Shown here: one piece after another, positions 53,145 through 62,096 of the stretch
Layout of the letters: each line of letters starts with the position of its first letter
Position numbering within the stretch: the first letter of the stretch is position 1
Assembly: GCF_025145645.1 (NCBI RefSeq)
Contig: NZ_CP102252.1
Span: forward strand, 682,001 to 746,000
DNA: 64,000 nucleotides
DNA from: Alistipes senegalensis JC50
Lineage (GTDB): Bacteria; Bacteroidota; Bacteroidia; Bacteroidales; Rikenellaceae
Direction of reading: 5' to 3'
Notes under the pieces: model-generated
The model's input: only the letters and a program-made list of their open reading frames with translations
Told to the model about the DNA's origin: nothing
The model's database searches: none
Position numbers and translations under genes: made by a program

Positions 53145-56100
53145 TTAAAAAGTGATCTTGATACTGCCGCCGATGGCGCGGGTTCCGGGCATCTGGGCGA
53201 TCTCGAAGCCGGGAACGACCGACGAGCCGCGCATGAAGGCGCCCTCGGGGTCCCAGCCCGGGAAATCGGACCAGCAGAACAGGTCGCGGCCGTAGACCGA
53301 GAGCACGAGCCCCTTGATGATGCGGGTCTTCGAGAGCCATTTCTTCGGGAACTCGTAATCGAGGCGCAGCTCACGCAGTTTGAGGAACTGCGTGCTGACG
53401 AAGTTCTGCTCGGCGTTCTGGAACGCATAGGCCAGACCGTAGTACTCGGTGATGTCGGCCGTCTTGTGGGTGTTCTTCACGTAGTTGCCGTCGGGCAGCT
53501 GGTTGACGCCGTCGAGCACCAGTCCGTCGTAACGGCCCGGAAGCGAGACCGTACCCTTACCGCGCGACCCCAGCAGGGCGTTGGAGTAGGAGTAGACATG
53601 TCCGCCGAACTGACCGTCGAAAGCCACCGAAAGGGTCAGTCCGTTCCACTTGACGCTCGTGCCGAAGCCGCCCTTCCAGTCGGGCATGCACTCGCCGATG
53701 CGCTGCAAATCGTCGGAATACTGCGGGTAACCGTTCTCGTCGATCACCAGCTGGCCGCTGACATCGGTCAGCGAACCGTCCTTGCCCACGATGAACGATC
53801 CCTCGGGGGCGCGCTTGTAGCCCAGGCCGTACATCGTCGAGAGCGACTGTCCCTCGTAAGCCGTCATGTAGGCGTGCGACGAATAGGAGGCCACGATCCA
53901 CGAATCGACGCCGTCGCCCAGTTCGAGCACCCGGTTGCGGTTGAGCGCCCAGTTCACATAGGCTTTCCACTGCACCTTCTTGTTCTTGACGATCGTTCCG
54001 TTGACCGAAACCTCCCAGCCCCAGTTGCGGATGCGGCCCGTGTTGCTGTAACGGCTGCCGACGCCCGACGCCTGACTGACGGGCATGCTCACGATCTGGT
54101 TCTTCGACTCGCTGTCGTAGTAGGCGATGTCGAGGTTCAGGCGGCTCTGGAACAGGCGGATGTCGGCGCCGACCTCCCACGAGCTGACGATTTCGGGTTT
54201 GAGGTTCAGATCGGCCGCCGTGCGGGGAATCTGGAAATTGCCCGCGAAATCCGACGAGGTGAGGTAGTTCGACGTGCGGTAAGGCTTCGTGTCGTTGCCC
54301 ACCTGCGCGAAGCTGCCGCGCAGTTTCACCAGATTGACGACGTTGCGCGCCGAGCCGAAGTCGATCAGCTCGTTGAGCAGCACGCTGGCCGAAACCGACG
54401 GATAGAAATAGGAGTTGTTGCTGACGGGCAGCGTCGAAGACCAGTCGTTGCGGCCCGTGATGTCGAGATAGACGGCGTCGCGCCACGAGAGCGAGATGAG
54501 GCCGTAGATGCTGTTGGTCTGACGCTCGTAGGAGTAGTTGTCCGTCTTGATGCGGTTGACCGAGTTGGCCAGCGAATAGACGCCCGGCTGTTTGAGCTGC
54601 TCGGCGGTCTTCGAGGTCTGCACGAACGAACGGTTGATGATGCTGCCGCCCAGGTTGGCCGTGATGTTGAATCCGGCGCCCAGCTTGCGGTCGTATTTCA
54701 GCAGGAAATCGGTCGAGAGCTGCAACGAAGTGAGTTCCTGCTCGCTGTACATGCCGTATTTGTAGGAGTAGGAACTTTTCGGATGGCGGGTCGAACGCAG
54801 ATCGCGCGAGAAGTCGATACCTCCGCGGAGCATCAGGTCGAGGCCCTTGTAGAGATGCAGGTTCAGCGCCGTATTGCCGTACATGCGGTCGCGGTCGAGC
54901 GTGTTGAGCTGCTCATAAGCCGTGAAATAGGGGTTGTTCTTGCCGCCCGAAAGACCGGCGTCCTGCTGGACGTGCTCCTGGCCGGGCAGCCAGTACTGTT
55001 TGGCCCAGTTCATGTCGATATTGGGCGACATGCACCACAGCGAATACATGATCGAACTCGAACCGTAGCCCATCACCGGAAGGTTGTCGTCGTCCTTGCG
55101 GTAATAGGTCAGCGACGTGTCCACCGACAGCCATCTGTTGATCTTGTTGTTGCTCTTGAGCGACAGCGACTGTTTGCTCCAGGGCGAATTGGGAACGATC
55201 GACTCGCTGCGGTAATCGGTCACCGAAAAACGGATCGCATTGTTCTTGTTGATCTTGCCCGACACCGACAGCGTGTTGGTCGCCGTCCATCCCGTCTGGA
55301 AGAAATTCTTGAACCAGTTGCCGTAGCTCACGAACGGCGTCTTGATACGTACGCCGTTCTCATCGACGCCGATGCCGCGGCTCGCGTCGTAATACTGATA
55401 GTAGAGCGTCCCGTCCATCTTGGGGCCCCACGACGACACGTCGGTCGTATTGCTGCCCTCGCCATCAACCGGATCGCCGTAATGGAATCCATCGTTGCCC
55501 TTCGCCGAACCCTGACCGTAGACATACTGGAAATCGGGCGAGGAGTTGATCTGATCGACCACGAAATTCGACGTGAAGGTCACCGAAACGGAGCCGTCCT
55601 GCCCCTCGCCTGATTTCGTCGTGATGATGATGGCGCCGTTGGCGGCCTCCGAACCGTAGAGGGCGGTCGCCGCAGGACCCTTCAGCACCGTGATATTCTC
55701 GATGTCCTCGGGGTTAACGTCGCCCGTGCCGTTGCCGTAGTCGATGGCATAGGCGCCCCCTTCGTTGGCTCCGGCCGCCGAAGTGTTGAACATCGGCACG
55801 CCGTCGATGACGAACAGCGCCCCGTTGTTGTTGAGGTCGATCGACGACTCGCCGCGCAGCGTCACGCGCATCGAACCGCCGCCGCCCGTATTGGCTTTGG
55901 CGACCGTAAGACCCGCCACCTGGCCCGCGAGGCCCGACATCCAGTTGGACGACGAGGCCGACGACGAAAAGGCGTCGCTCTTGACCTTCGTGGCGGCATA
56001 GCCCAGCGACTTCTCCTCGCGCTTCATGCCCAGCGCCGTGACGACCACGTCGTCGATGGCCTGCGCCGTGCTGACGAGCCTCACGTCGATCGTCGTCTTG

Positions 56101-56768
56101 CTGCCGACGTAGATGCCCTGCGTCTTGTAGCCCAGGAAGCTGAACGACAGCTGGTCGCTGGGGCGCGCCTTGATGCGGTACGAGCCGTCGCTTTCGGTGA
56201 CGGCGCCCACGAGCGAGCCTTTCACGATTACGCTGACGCCCGCAACGGGCTGTCCGGTATCGTCCCTAACGACGCCCTGCACCAGCGCAGGGGCTGCCGA
56301 GGCGGTATTTTTCTGCTGGGGGGGGGTGACCTGCCGGTCCACGCCGGCGGTCTGTCCGCCGACGGTTCCGGCAGTTTCGGACTCCTGCGCCTGCGTGGCC
56401 GGCTTGTCCGATTTCTTGCGTTTGATCAGGATCTTGTCCTCCCGGAATTCATACGTGAGGTCGCTTCCGGCGAAAATCTTCGCCAGCACGTCGGGAACCG
56501 GAGCCTGCTTCACGGAGAGCGTCACCGGAGCGGCCTTGCCCACCAGTTCGTTGTTGAAGAAGAACGTGTAGTAGGTCTGCGCCTCGATCTTTTTCAGGAC
56601 CGTGGCCAGCGGCGCCCGTTCGACGGTAAGCGTTACGGTCGCGGGCTTCTCCCCGGCTTCGGAGGCATGGGCGATGCCTGCGACTGCCAGGAACATCGCT
56701 GCCAGTCCGCACGCCAGCCGGCGTTGCAGGGTCATGCAGCGACCTTCGGATTTGTTAAAATTGCTCAT
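53145..56768 (-). CDS. susC-like: SusC/RagA family TonB-linked outer-membrane protein with STN domain
   Basis: 1207 residues. Signal peptide (about 1-36), STN signalling domain (about 37-112, VTLTVERAPLATVLKKIEAQ), a linker with a C9 tract near residue 148, carboxypeptidase-regulatory-like domain (about 164-235), plug (VTALGMKREEKSLGYAATKV, then IENITVLKGPAATALYGSEA) and a 22-strand barrel ending in SIKITF. The STN domain marks it as a signal-transducing transporter that talks to FecR and an ECF sigma factor, both encoded in the same run. Imports the ligand across the outer membrane with TonB energy. Confidence 0.95.
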   Translation of the reverse strand: MSNFNKSEGRCMTLQRRLACGLAAMFLAVAGIAHASEAGEKPATVTLTVERAPLATVLKKIEAQTYYTFFFNNELVGKAAPVTLSVKQAPVPDVLAKIFAGSDLTYEFREDKILIKRKKSDKPATQAQESETAGTVGGQTAGVDRQVTPPQQKNTASAAPALVQGVVRDDTGQPVAGVSVIVKGSLVGAVTESDGSYRIKARPSDQLSFSFLGYKTQGIYVGSKTTIDVRLVSTAQAIDDVVVTALGMKREEKSLGYAATKVKSDAFSSSASSSNWMSGLAGQVAGLTVAKANTGGGGSMRVTLRGESSIDLNNNGALFVIDGVPMFNTSAAGANEGGAYAIDYGNGTGDVNPEDIENITVLKGPAATALYGSEAANGAIIITTKSGEGQDGSVSVTFTSNFVVDQINSSPDFQYVYGQGSAKGNDGFHYGDPVDGEGSNTTDVSSWGPKMDGTLYYQYYDASRGIGVDENGVRIKTPFVSYGNWFKNFFQTGWTATNTLSVSGKINKNNAIRFSVTDYRSESIVPNSPWSKQSLSLKSNNKINRWLSVDTSLTYYRKDDDNLPVMGYGSSSIMYSLWCMSPNIDMNWAKQYWLPGQEHVQQDAGLSGGKNNPYFTAYEQLNTLDRDRMYGNTALNLHLYKGLDLMLRGGIDFSRDLRSTRHPKSSYSYKYGMYSEQELTSLQLSTDFLLKYDRKLGAGFNITANLGGSIINRSFVQTSKTAEQLKQPGVYSLANSVNRIKTDNYSYERQTNSIYGLISLSWRDAVYLDITGRNDWSSTLPVSNNSYFYPSVSASVLLNELIDFGSARNVVNLVKLRGSFAQVGNDTKPYRTSNYLTSSDFAGNFQIPRTAADLNLKPEIVSSWEVGADIRLFQSRLNLDIAYYDSESKNQIVSMPVSQASGVGSRYSNTGRIRNWGWEVSVNGTIVKNKKVQWKAYVNWALNRNRVLELGDGVDSWIVASYSSHAYMTAYEGQSLSTMYGLGYKRAPEGSFIVGKDGSLTDVSGQLVIDENGYPQYSDDLQRIGECMPDWKGGFGTSVKWNGLTLSVAFDGQFGGHVYSYSNALLGSRGKGTVSLPGRYDGLVLDGVNQLPDGNYVKNTHKTADITEYYGLAYAFQNAEQNFVSTQFLKLRELRLDYEFPKKWLSKTRIIKGLVLSVYGRDLFCWSDFPGWDPEGAFMRGSSVVPGFEIAQMPGTRAIGGSIKITF
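56318..56326 (-). repeat. C9 tract in susC-like gene
   Basis: Codons ACC-CCC-CCC-CAG in the linker between the STN and regulatory-like domains. A one-base slip would leave only the STN domain. Confidence 0.9.
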
Positions 56769-56803
56769 TCATTTAATGTTTAGGTAGTTAAAAAATTCAT
56801 TCT

Positions 56804-57814
56804 CTATTTTCGCTTCGCCCTCGAAAGGAAATATTCCCCGTCGATATTGGTGATGGAGAGCCTTACAGGGGAGGTTTCGGAGATCATCCGAAGGGCCTCC
56901 GGCAGCGTTTCCCGGTCCACCATGCCCGTATATTGCAGGTTGGCGATCTCTTCGTGGATGTTGATCCGCACCTGGTAATAGCGCGAAAGTTTGTTGGCCA
57001 CGTCTTTCAGCGGATGCCCCGAGAAGATCAGCCGCCCTTCGATCCAGCCGATCGAATCGTCGATGCGCACCGCCCGCTTGGTGATCGTGTTGGCCGTCGC
57101 GTCGATCTGCAACTCCTCGTTGGGGTCGAGGATGATGACATCCTTCTTGACCTGCGCCTGCAAGCAGCCCGTATGGAGCGTCACCACGGCGAACTTCTCC
57201 CGGGCGTAGGATTGCAGGTTGAACGAGGTCCCGAGCACCGTATAATTGTTGTTGGCGCTGTGGATGATGAACGGACAACTCTTGTCGGGCGCGATGGTGA
57301 AGAACGCCTCGCCGTCGAACTCGATCTCGCGCGTGGCCTTTCCGAATTTCAGGTCCACGGTCAGCGTCGCTTCGGAATTCATGCAGACCTTCGAACCGTC
57401 GGGCAGCACGATGTCGAGCTTCTCGCCGCGCGCCGTGCGGTATTCCAGCGGCTGTGCGGCGCCGATCTCCGTGCCGTTTCCGGCATCGGGGACCGCGGGA
57501 ACGCCCTGCCAGAACCAGACGGCGCAAATGCCCGCCGCCAAGACCGCGGCCGCCGCGACGTAACGCCTGAACAATCTCCGGCGCGTATTCACCCCCTCGG
57601 GAACGGCGAACAGGATTTTGTTGCGGGCCGCGAACCGCGCCCACTCCCGCTCCGCCTTGGCCGATGCGGGCTGCTCCCGGCCGGCGAGACACTCCCTGAA
57701 CTGGGCCCGGTGTTCGTCGGACTCCTCCAGCCATCCCGCCAGCATACCGGCCTCCTCCCTGCTCAGGGCATTGTTCCGGTAGGAATTGATCAGTCTGTCT
57801 ATCTCCTTCTGCAT
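56804..57814 (-). CDS. fecR-like: FecR family anti-sigma factor
   Basis: 336 residues. A cytoplasmic N-terminal sigma-binding segment (EIDRLINSYRNNALSREEAG) is followed by one membrane helix (about 87-105, VAAAAVLAAGICAVWFW) and the periplasmic FecR domain (GEKLDIVLPDGSKVCMNSEA, VLGTSFNLQ), then a C-terminal STN-interacting part (WIEGRLIFSGHPLKDVANKL). It starts the minus-strand operon, 35 bp before susC. It should hold the ECF sigma factor encoded at 42990-43562 until the SusC-like protein is ligand-loaded. Confidence 0.95.
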   Translation of the reverse strand: MQKEIDRLINSYRNNALSREEAGMLAGWLEESDEHRAQFRECLAGREQPASAKAEREWARFAARNKILFAVPEGVNTRRRLFRRYVAAAAVLAAGICAVWFWQGVPAVPDAGNGTEIGAAQPLEYRTARGEKLDIVLPDGSKVCMNSEATLTVDLKFGKATREIEFDGEAFFTIAPDKSCPFIIHSANNNYTVLGTSFNLQSYAREKFAVVTLHTGCLQAQVKKDVIILDPNEELQIDATANTITKRAVRIDDSIGWIEGRLIFSGHPLKDVANKLSRYYQVRINIHEEIANLQYTGMVDRETLPEALRMISETSPVRLSITNIDGEYFLSRAKRK

Positions 57815-57952
57815 AACTTACACAAAACAGATTTTTTTCTTTGCTTTCACTAAGTAGACACGCCATTTCCGAATACCGACCCCCGAAAATCGAAATTCGC
57901 ACGATTTTTTTTCGGACCGCCCTCTCCGGCCCCCGCACCACACAATGAAAAA

Positions 57953-57988
57953 GCCCTCCGGAAGCTGGAAAACCAGCTTCCGGAGGGC
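57953..57988 (-). terminator. Terminator of the sulfatase gene
   Basis: Perfect 16-bp stem (57953-57968 with 57973-57988, core CCTCCGGAAGCTGG), four-base loop and a T-run on the minus strand. It separates the sulfatase transcript from fecR, so the FecR operon promoter must lie in 57815-57952. Confidence 0.95.
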
Positions 57989-58010
57989 GATGCAATGCCG
58001 CGGAGGTGCT

Positions 58011-59570
58011 CTATTCGGTACGTTTCGGTTCGACGGGCGGCAGCGGGCCGAACTCACCCCGTGCCGACGCCTTGATGCTGTAACCCTTATACATCCAGCG
58101 GTCACGATACCAGGAACACGGCTTGAAATCGTCGCCGAGCTGCTTCATCTTGCGCTCCATGCGTTTGCGCAACTCTTTCTTGACCGAAGCGTAGGCCGGA
58201 TCGCCGGCATAGTTGGTCAGCTGCGTCGGATCGGCCTCCCGGTCGAGCAGCACTTCGCTCCCGTCACGCAGATAACGGGCATAGGTATAGCGTTTCGACC
58301 GCACGGCCCGCCATTCGTAGCCGTCCTTCCACTGGTAGGTGTGTCCCATGCTCTGCATGAAAGCGTATTCGGGTTCCCGGCCTTTCTCCCCGCGGACGAT
58401 GAAACTCAGGTCCTCGCCCTCCATCTCGTCGGGAATCTCCCCGTGCAGCCCAGCGAGGCCCAGCAGCATGGGTCCGATGTCGGGCGTATTGAGGCAAGCG
58501 TCGCTTTCACGGCCCCCGGTGGCGTATCTGGGATCGCGGATCAGGAACGGAATACGGGCCGACTCGTCGTAGAACGTCAGTTTGTACATGCGGCCCTGCG
58601 ACCCGAACTGCTCGCCATGATCCGAGGTGAAAACGACGATGGTATTATCGGCTATGCCCAGCTCTTCGAGCAAATCCATCACGCGCCCGAACTGTTCATC
58701 GAGCGAATTGACCATCGCATAATAGCAGCGCAGCATCTCGCTATACCGGTCGGTGTCGATAAACGATCCCCGCCACTTCTCCTCGCCGTCGAAGAACTGC
58801 TGCGGATAACGGTCCATATAGGGATCGGGCGTCCGCTTGAAATTCTCCGGCAGGTCGAAATGCACGTTCCGGAAGCGTTCGTAACAGCGCGGATCGACAT
58901 TGCTGCGGACCCACGGGTCGTGGGGCGGGTTCCAGGAGAGCATCATGGCGAAGGGCTCTCCGGCCGCGGCTTTCTTACGGATGTAGTCCAGGGCCAGCGA
59001 GGTAAACACCTCGGGGCCGTACCGGCCTTTCAGCTCGACGAACCGATGGACGCCGCCGTCGTCCTCAGTATGGTAAAAGGCATTGTAACTCTTATGGTTG
59101 AACGAATAGGCCGCCCAGTAGTCGTCGAATCCCATGCGCTCGGGCCCCGGCTCGCGGTCGCGGCGGTGCAGATCGGTCCAATGATGCTTGCCCACGTAAC
59201 CCAGTTTGTAGCCGGCATCGCCGAGCACGTGCGCCCACGTCCGATGGTTGGGATTGAGGTTGATCTCGTTGATGACCATGCCCGTCGAACTCTGGTATTT
59301 GCCCGTGATAAGACAGGCCCGGTGGGCGGCGCTCACGGGAGTGGACGAAACCGCCTCGGTGAAGTCGAGGGCCTGCGCGGCAAACCGGTCGATGTTGGGC
59401 GTAACGGCCTTGGCATTGCCGGTGTAGCCCAGGGCGTCCCAACGCAGCTGGTCGGCGATGATATAGACGATGTTGGGTTTCTGCGGCGTTTCCGGCATCC
59501 GGGCCTGCGCCGAGGTCGCTGCGCCGGAAAGCAACAGTCCGGCACTTACGGTTTTCGGAACGATATACAT
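58011..59570 (-). CDS. Sulfatase (Ser-type formylglycine site), exported
   Basis: 519 residues from ATG 59570, with signal peptide MYIVPKTVSAGLLLSGAATS; the open frame back to 59657 runs into the promoter region. Alkaline phosphatase-like fold: NIVYIIADQLRWDALG at the N-terminus with metal-binding Asp, then the maturation motif Ser80-Ala-Ala-His-Arg84. This fits (C/S)-x-(P/A)-x-R and would be converted by an anaerobic sulfatase maturase. FTSDHGEQFG holds further metal ligands. Removes sulfate from glycans such as mucin or glycosaminoglycans; linkage specificity not readable. Single-gene transcript ended by the 57953-57988 terminator. Confidence 0.92.
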   Translation of the reverse strand: MYIVPKTVSAGLLLSGAATSAQARMPETPQKPNIVYIIADQLRWDALGYTGNAKAVTPNIDRFAAQALDFTEAVSSTPVSAAHRACLITGKYQSSTGMVINEINLNPNHRTWAHVLGDAGYKLGYVGKHHWTDLHRRDREPGPERMGFDDYWAAYSFNHKSYNAFYHTEDDGGVHRFVELKGRYGPEVFTSLALDYIRKKAAAGEPFAMMLSWNPPHDPWVRSNVDPRCYERFRNVHFDLPENFKRTPDPYMDRYPQQFFDGEEKWRGSFIDTDRYSEMLRCYYAMVNSLDEQFGRVMDLLEELGIADNTIVVFTSDHGEQFGSQGRMYKLTFYDESARIPFLIRDPRYATGGRESDACLNTPDIGPMLLGLAGLHGEIPDEMEGEDLSFIVRGEKGREPEYAFMQSMGHTYQWKDGYEWRAVRSKRYTYARYLRDGSEVLLDREADPTQLTNYAGDPAYASVKKELRKRMERKMKQLGDDFKPCSWYRDRWMYKGYSIKASARGEFGPLPPVEPKRTE

Positions 59571-59676
59571 GATTCGCAATGTTGGGTTCGATGCCGCGAA
59601 GATAAGAAATAATCGGCTGCGGACCGATAAGATGAAATAAAAAACGTTTTTTATCACCGATTACTGACAAAATTTA

Positions 59677-59684
59677 TATCTTTG
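59677..59684 (+). promoter_or_regulatory. -7 box of the cobalamin operon
   Basis: TATCTTTG fits TAnnTTTG and lies just before the riboswitch, so the transcript would begin near 59691. No clear TTTG -33 box. Confidence 0.6.
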
Positions 59685-59687
59685 CCG

Positions 59688-59876
59688 CGCAAAGGTTCCG
59701 AAAGAGGCCCCGCAGCCTCCGACCGATTAAAAGGGAATGCCGTGAAAGTCGGCAACAGTTCCCGCTGCTGTAAGTTCCTGTCCGGAAACGGGCACACGAG
59801 GAATCGACAATCTCAGCCACTGGTGGATAACCGGGAAGGCGTCGAAACCGGAACGAGTCAGAAGACCTGCCTTGCA
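59688..59876 (+). promoter_or_regulatory. Cobalamin (B12) riboswitch
   Basis: Conserved cobalamin aptamer elements in order: AAAGGTTCC near 59691, AAAAGGGAATGCCGTGAAAG, GGCAACAGTTCCCGCTGCTG, GCCACTGG, CCGGGAAGGCG, and the B12-box end GAGTCAGAAGACCTGCC at about 59855-59871. Order and spacing match the class (Rfam cobalamin riboswitch). It sits in the 5' leader of btuB and should lower expression of the uptake genes when B12 is abundant. Confidence 0.96.
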
Positions 59877-59974
59877 TGACAGATTGATTTCGCAGCCTGC
59901 GGAGAACGGGCCCGGATCGACAACGCATGTAAAGCACTCTTTCATTCTGTTTCGTTGCACTGCGGCTGTGGAAT

Positions 59975-60000
59975 CAATGGTTTTACCCGACAAACCATTG
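59975..60000 (+). promoter_or_regulatory. Expression-platform hairpin before btuB
   Basis: CAATGGTTT (59975-59983) pairs with AAACCATTG (59992-60000), ending 14 bases before the btuB ATG. There is no U-run, so control at translation start is more likely than termination. Confidence 0.55.
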
Positions 60001-60014
60001 ACACAGAACGCATA

Positions 60015-62084
60015 ATGAAGCAACTTCGCCTTTCGTTCCTATGCCTCGCATTCATTGCGGGGGGGGGTAATCACGCGGCGGCCGACACCTCCGACTCCAC
60101 CGCGAACCGGCGCTACGTCGGAAAACTGGACAGCATCCAGAAAATCAGCGAGGTCGTCATCGTCGGCGCTCCCGTCATCCCCAAATACCGCGAGGTCATC
60201 CCGGCGCAGGTCCTCAAAGACATCGACCTGCAACGGCTGAACAGTTTTTCGGTGGCCGACGCCATCCGCTATTTCGCGGGCGTGCAGCTCAAAGACTACG
60301 GCGGCGTGGGCGGTCTGAAAACCGTCAACATCCGCTCGATGGGCACCAACCACATGGCCGTGTTCTACGACGGCATCCAGCTGGGCAACGCCCAGAACGG
60401 ACAGGTCGATCTGGGGCGCTTCTCGCTGGACGACGTGGAGGAAATATCGCTCTACAACGGTCAGAAAAGCGACATTTTCCAGTCGGCCAAGGATTTCGGA
60501 GCCTCCGGAACGATCTACATAACCACGCGGCGCCCCCGCTTCGAGGAGGGCAAGCGGGCCAATTTCAAGGCCACGATGAAGACCGGCTCGTTCGGGCTCA
60601 TCAACCCCTCGATGCGCTACGAGTACAAGATCTCCGACGCCGTCAGTTCGTCGTTCAGCGGCGAGTGGACCAACGCCACCGGCCGGTACAAATTCCGCTA
60701 CCGCCGCCGCAACACGCTGGGCGAGATCGCCTACGACACGACGGCCTACCGGCAGAACGGCGACATAAACGCCACCCGCATGGAGGCCGGGCTCCACGGA
60801 AAGATGGCCGACGGACAATGGACCGTGCGGGCCTACACCTACAACTCCGAGCGCGGCATCCCGGGGGCCATCGTCAACAACGTCTTCCGCCACGGCGAAC
60901 GGCTGTGGGACACCAACTCGTTCATCCAGGGCACGCTGACCAACCGCTGGTCGAAGAGGTTCCGCACGCTGTTCAACGCCAAGTACGCCGCCGACTACAC
61001 CCACTACGAAAATCAGGACGCCAAGCTGATCCAGACCAAGAACACCTACAAGCAGAAGGAGTTCTACTTCTCGTGCGCCAATCTCTGCAACATCCTGGAG
61101 CACTGGGAGGTGTCGCTGGCCTACGACTTCCAGTGGAACACGCTCGACGCCACGTTCTACATGCCCACCGAGAGCGACGGCACCTTCCCCTACCCGACGC
61201 GCTACACCCACATGGCGGCATTGGCCACGGCTTTCGAATGGGGGCGGCTGAAGATGCAGGCCAGCCTGTTGGGTTATTTCGTCCACGAAAAGGTCGAGCG
61301 CTTCGAAGCCCGGCCCGACAAGGCCGTGGCCACCCCGGCGTTCTTCGGATCGTTCAAAGTGCTGAAAAACCACGACCTTTCGGTGCGCGCCTTCTACAAG
61401 CGGATGTTCCGCATGCCGACCTTCAACGACCTCTACTACACCGACATGGGCAACGCCTTCCTCAAGCCCGAATATGCCGAACAGTTCAACGTCGGGCTGA
61501 AATACGCGCGCGATTTCGAACGATCGCCCTTCATGCGGATGCTCGACGTTTCGGTCGATGCCTACTACAACAAAATCACGGACAAGATCATCGCCTACCC
61601 CAAGGGACAGCAGTTCCGCTGGACGATGCTCAATCTGGGCGAAGTGGAGATCAAGGGCGTGGACGCCGTGCTGAACGCTCTGTTCACGCTCGGCAAACTG
61701 GAGGTGACGACCAAGTTCCAGTACACCTATCAGGAGGCCATCGACATCACCGACCCGGCCGACACCTACTACCGCGACCAGATTCCCTACATCCCCTGGC
61801 ACAGCGGCTCGGCCATCCTCGCGCTGTTCTACAAGGGGTGGGGGCTCAATTACAGCTTCATCTACACGGGCCAGCGCTACAACCAGCAGGAGAACATCCC
61901 GCGCAACCACACCCAGCCGTGGTACACGAGCGACCTCTCGCTGCAAAAGACCTTCCGAATCCGCACCCGGACACTCAAGGCCACGGCCGAGATCAACAAC
62001 CTCTTCGGACAGGATTACGACGTGGTGCTCAACTACCCGATGCCGAAGACCAACTTCCGGTTCGTCGTCAGCGTCGATCTCTAA
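60015..62084 (+). CDS. btuB: TonB-dependent cobalamin receptor BtuB-like
   Basis: 689 residues from ATG 60015; an earlier in-frame ATG at 59955 lies in the riboswitch leader. Signal peptide with a nine-G tract (60059-60067) encoding Gly-Gly-Gly. Then a TonB-box-like segment (KISEVVIVGAPVIPK), plug domain (FSVADAIRYFAGVQLKDYGG, IRSMGTNHMAVFYDGIQLGN) and a barrel ending FRFVVSVDL. The upstream cobalamin riboswitch and the downstream BtuG-like lipoprotein make a corrinoid ligand very likely. Confidence 0.93.
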   Translation: MKQLRLSFLCLAFIAGGGNHAAADTSDSTANRRYVGKLDSIQKISEVVIVGAPVIPKYREVIPAQVLKDIDLQRLNSFSVADAIRYFAGVQLKDYGGVGGLKTVNIRSMGTNHMAVFYDGIQLGNAQNGQVDLGRFSLDDVEEISLYNGQKSDIFQSAKDFGASGTIYITTRRPRFEEGKRANFKATMKTGSFGLINPSMRYEYKISDAVSSSFSGEWTNATGRYKFRYRRRNTLGEIAYDTTAYRQNGDINATRMEAGLHGKMADGQWTVRAYTYNSERGIPGAIVNNVFRHGERLWDTNSFIQGTLTNRWSKRFRTLFNAKYAADYTHYENQDAKLIQTKNTYKQKEFYFSCANLCNILEHWEVSLAYDFQWNTLDATFYMPTESDGTFPYPTRYTHMAALATAFEWGRLKMQASLLGYFVHEKVERFEARPDKAVATPAFFGSFKVLKNHDLSVRAFYKRMFRMPTFNDLYYTDMGNAFLKPEYAEQFNVGLKYARDFERSPFMRMLDVSVDAYYNKITDKIIAYPKGQQFRWTMLNLGEVEIKGVDAVLNALFTLGKLEVTTKFQYTYQEAIDITDPADTYYRDQIPYIPWHSGSAILALFYKGWGLNYSFIYTGQRYNQQENIPRNHTQPWYTSDLSLQKTFRIRTRTLKATAEINNLFGQDYDVVLNYPMPKTNFRFVVSVDL
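60059..60067 (+). repeat. G9 tract in btuB signal peptide
   Basis: Codons GCG-GGG-GGG-GGT at residues 15-18. A slip of one base would abolish the receptor almost completely. Confidence 0.92.
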
Positions 62085-62096
62085 CCCCCGCGAGCC

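Noticed and set aside
48732..55613. 2293-codon open frame on the plus strand across the susC, susD and BACON genes
   Set aside because: It is antisense to three well-supported genes, has no recognisable domain, signal peptide or promoter, and is rich in Arg/His/Asp/Val as expected from the reverse complement of GC-rich codons.
59570..59657. Pro to Ala change in the sulfatase active-site motif as a sign of inactivity
   Set aside because: The accepted motif allows (C/S)-x-(P/A)-x-R, and Ser-Ala-Ala-His-Arg fits it.
59688..59876. A structured non-coding RNA of unknown type before btuB
   Set aside because: The conserved boxes match a cobalamin riboswitch, so no novel RNA needs to be proposed.
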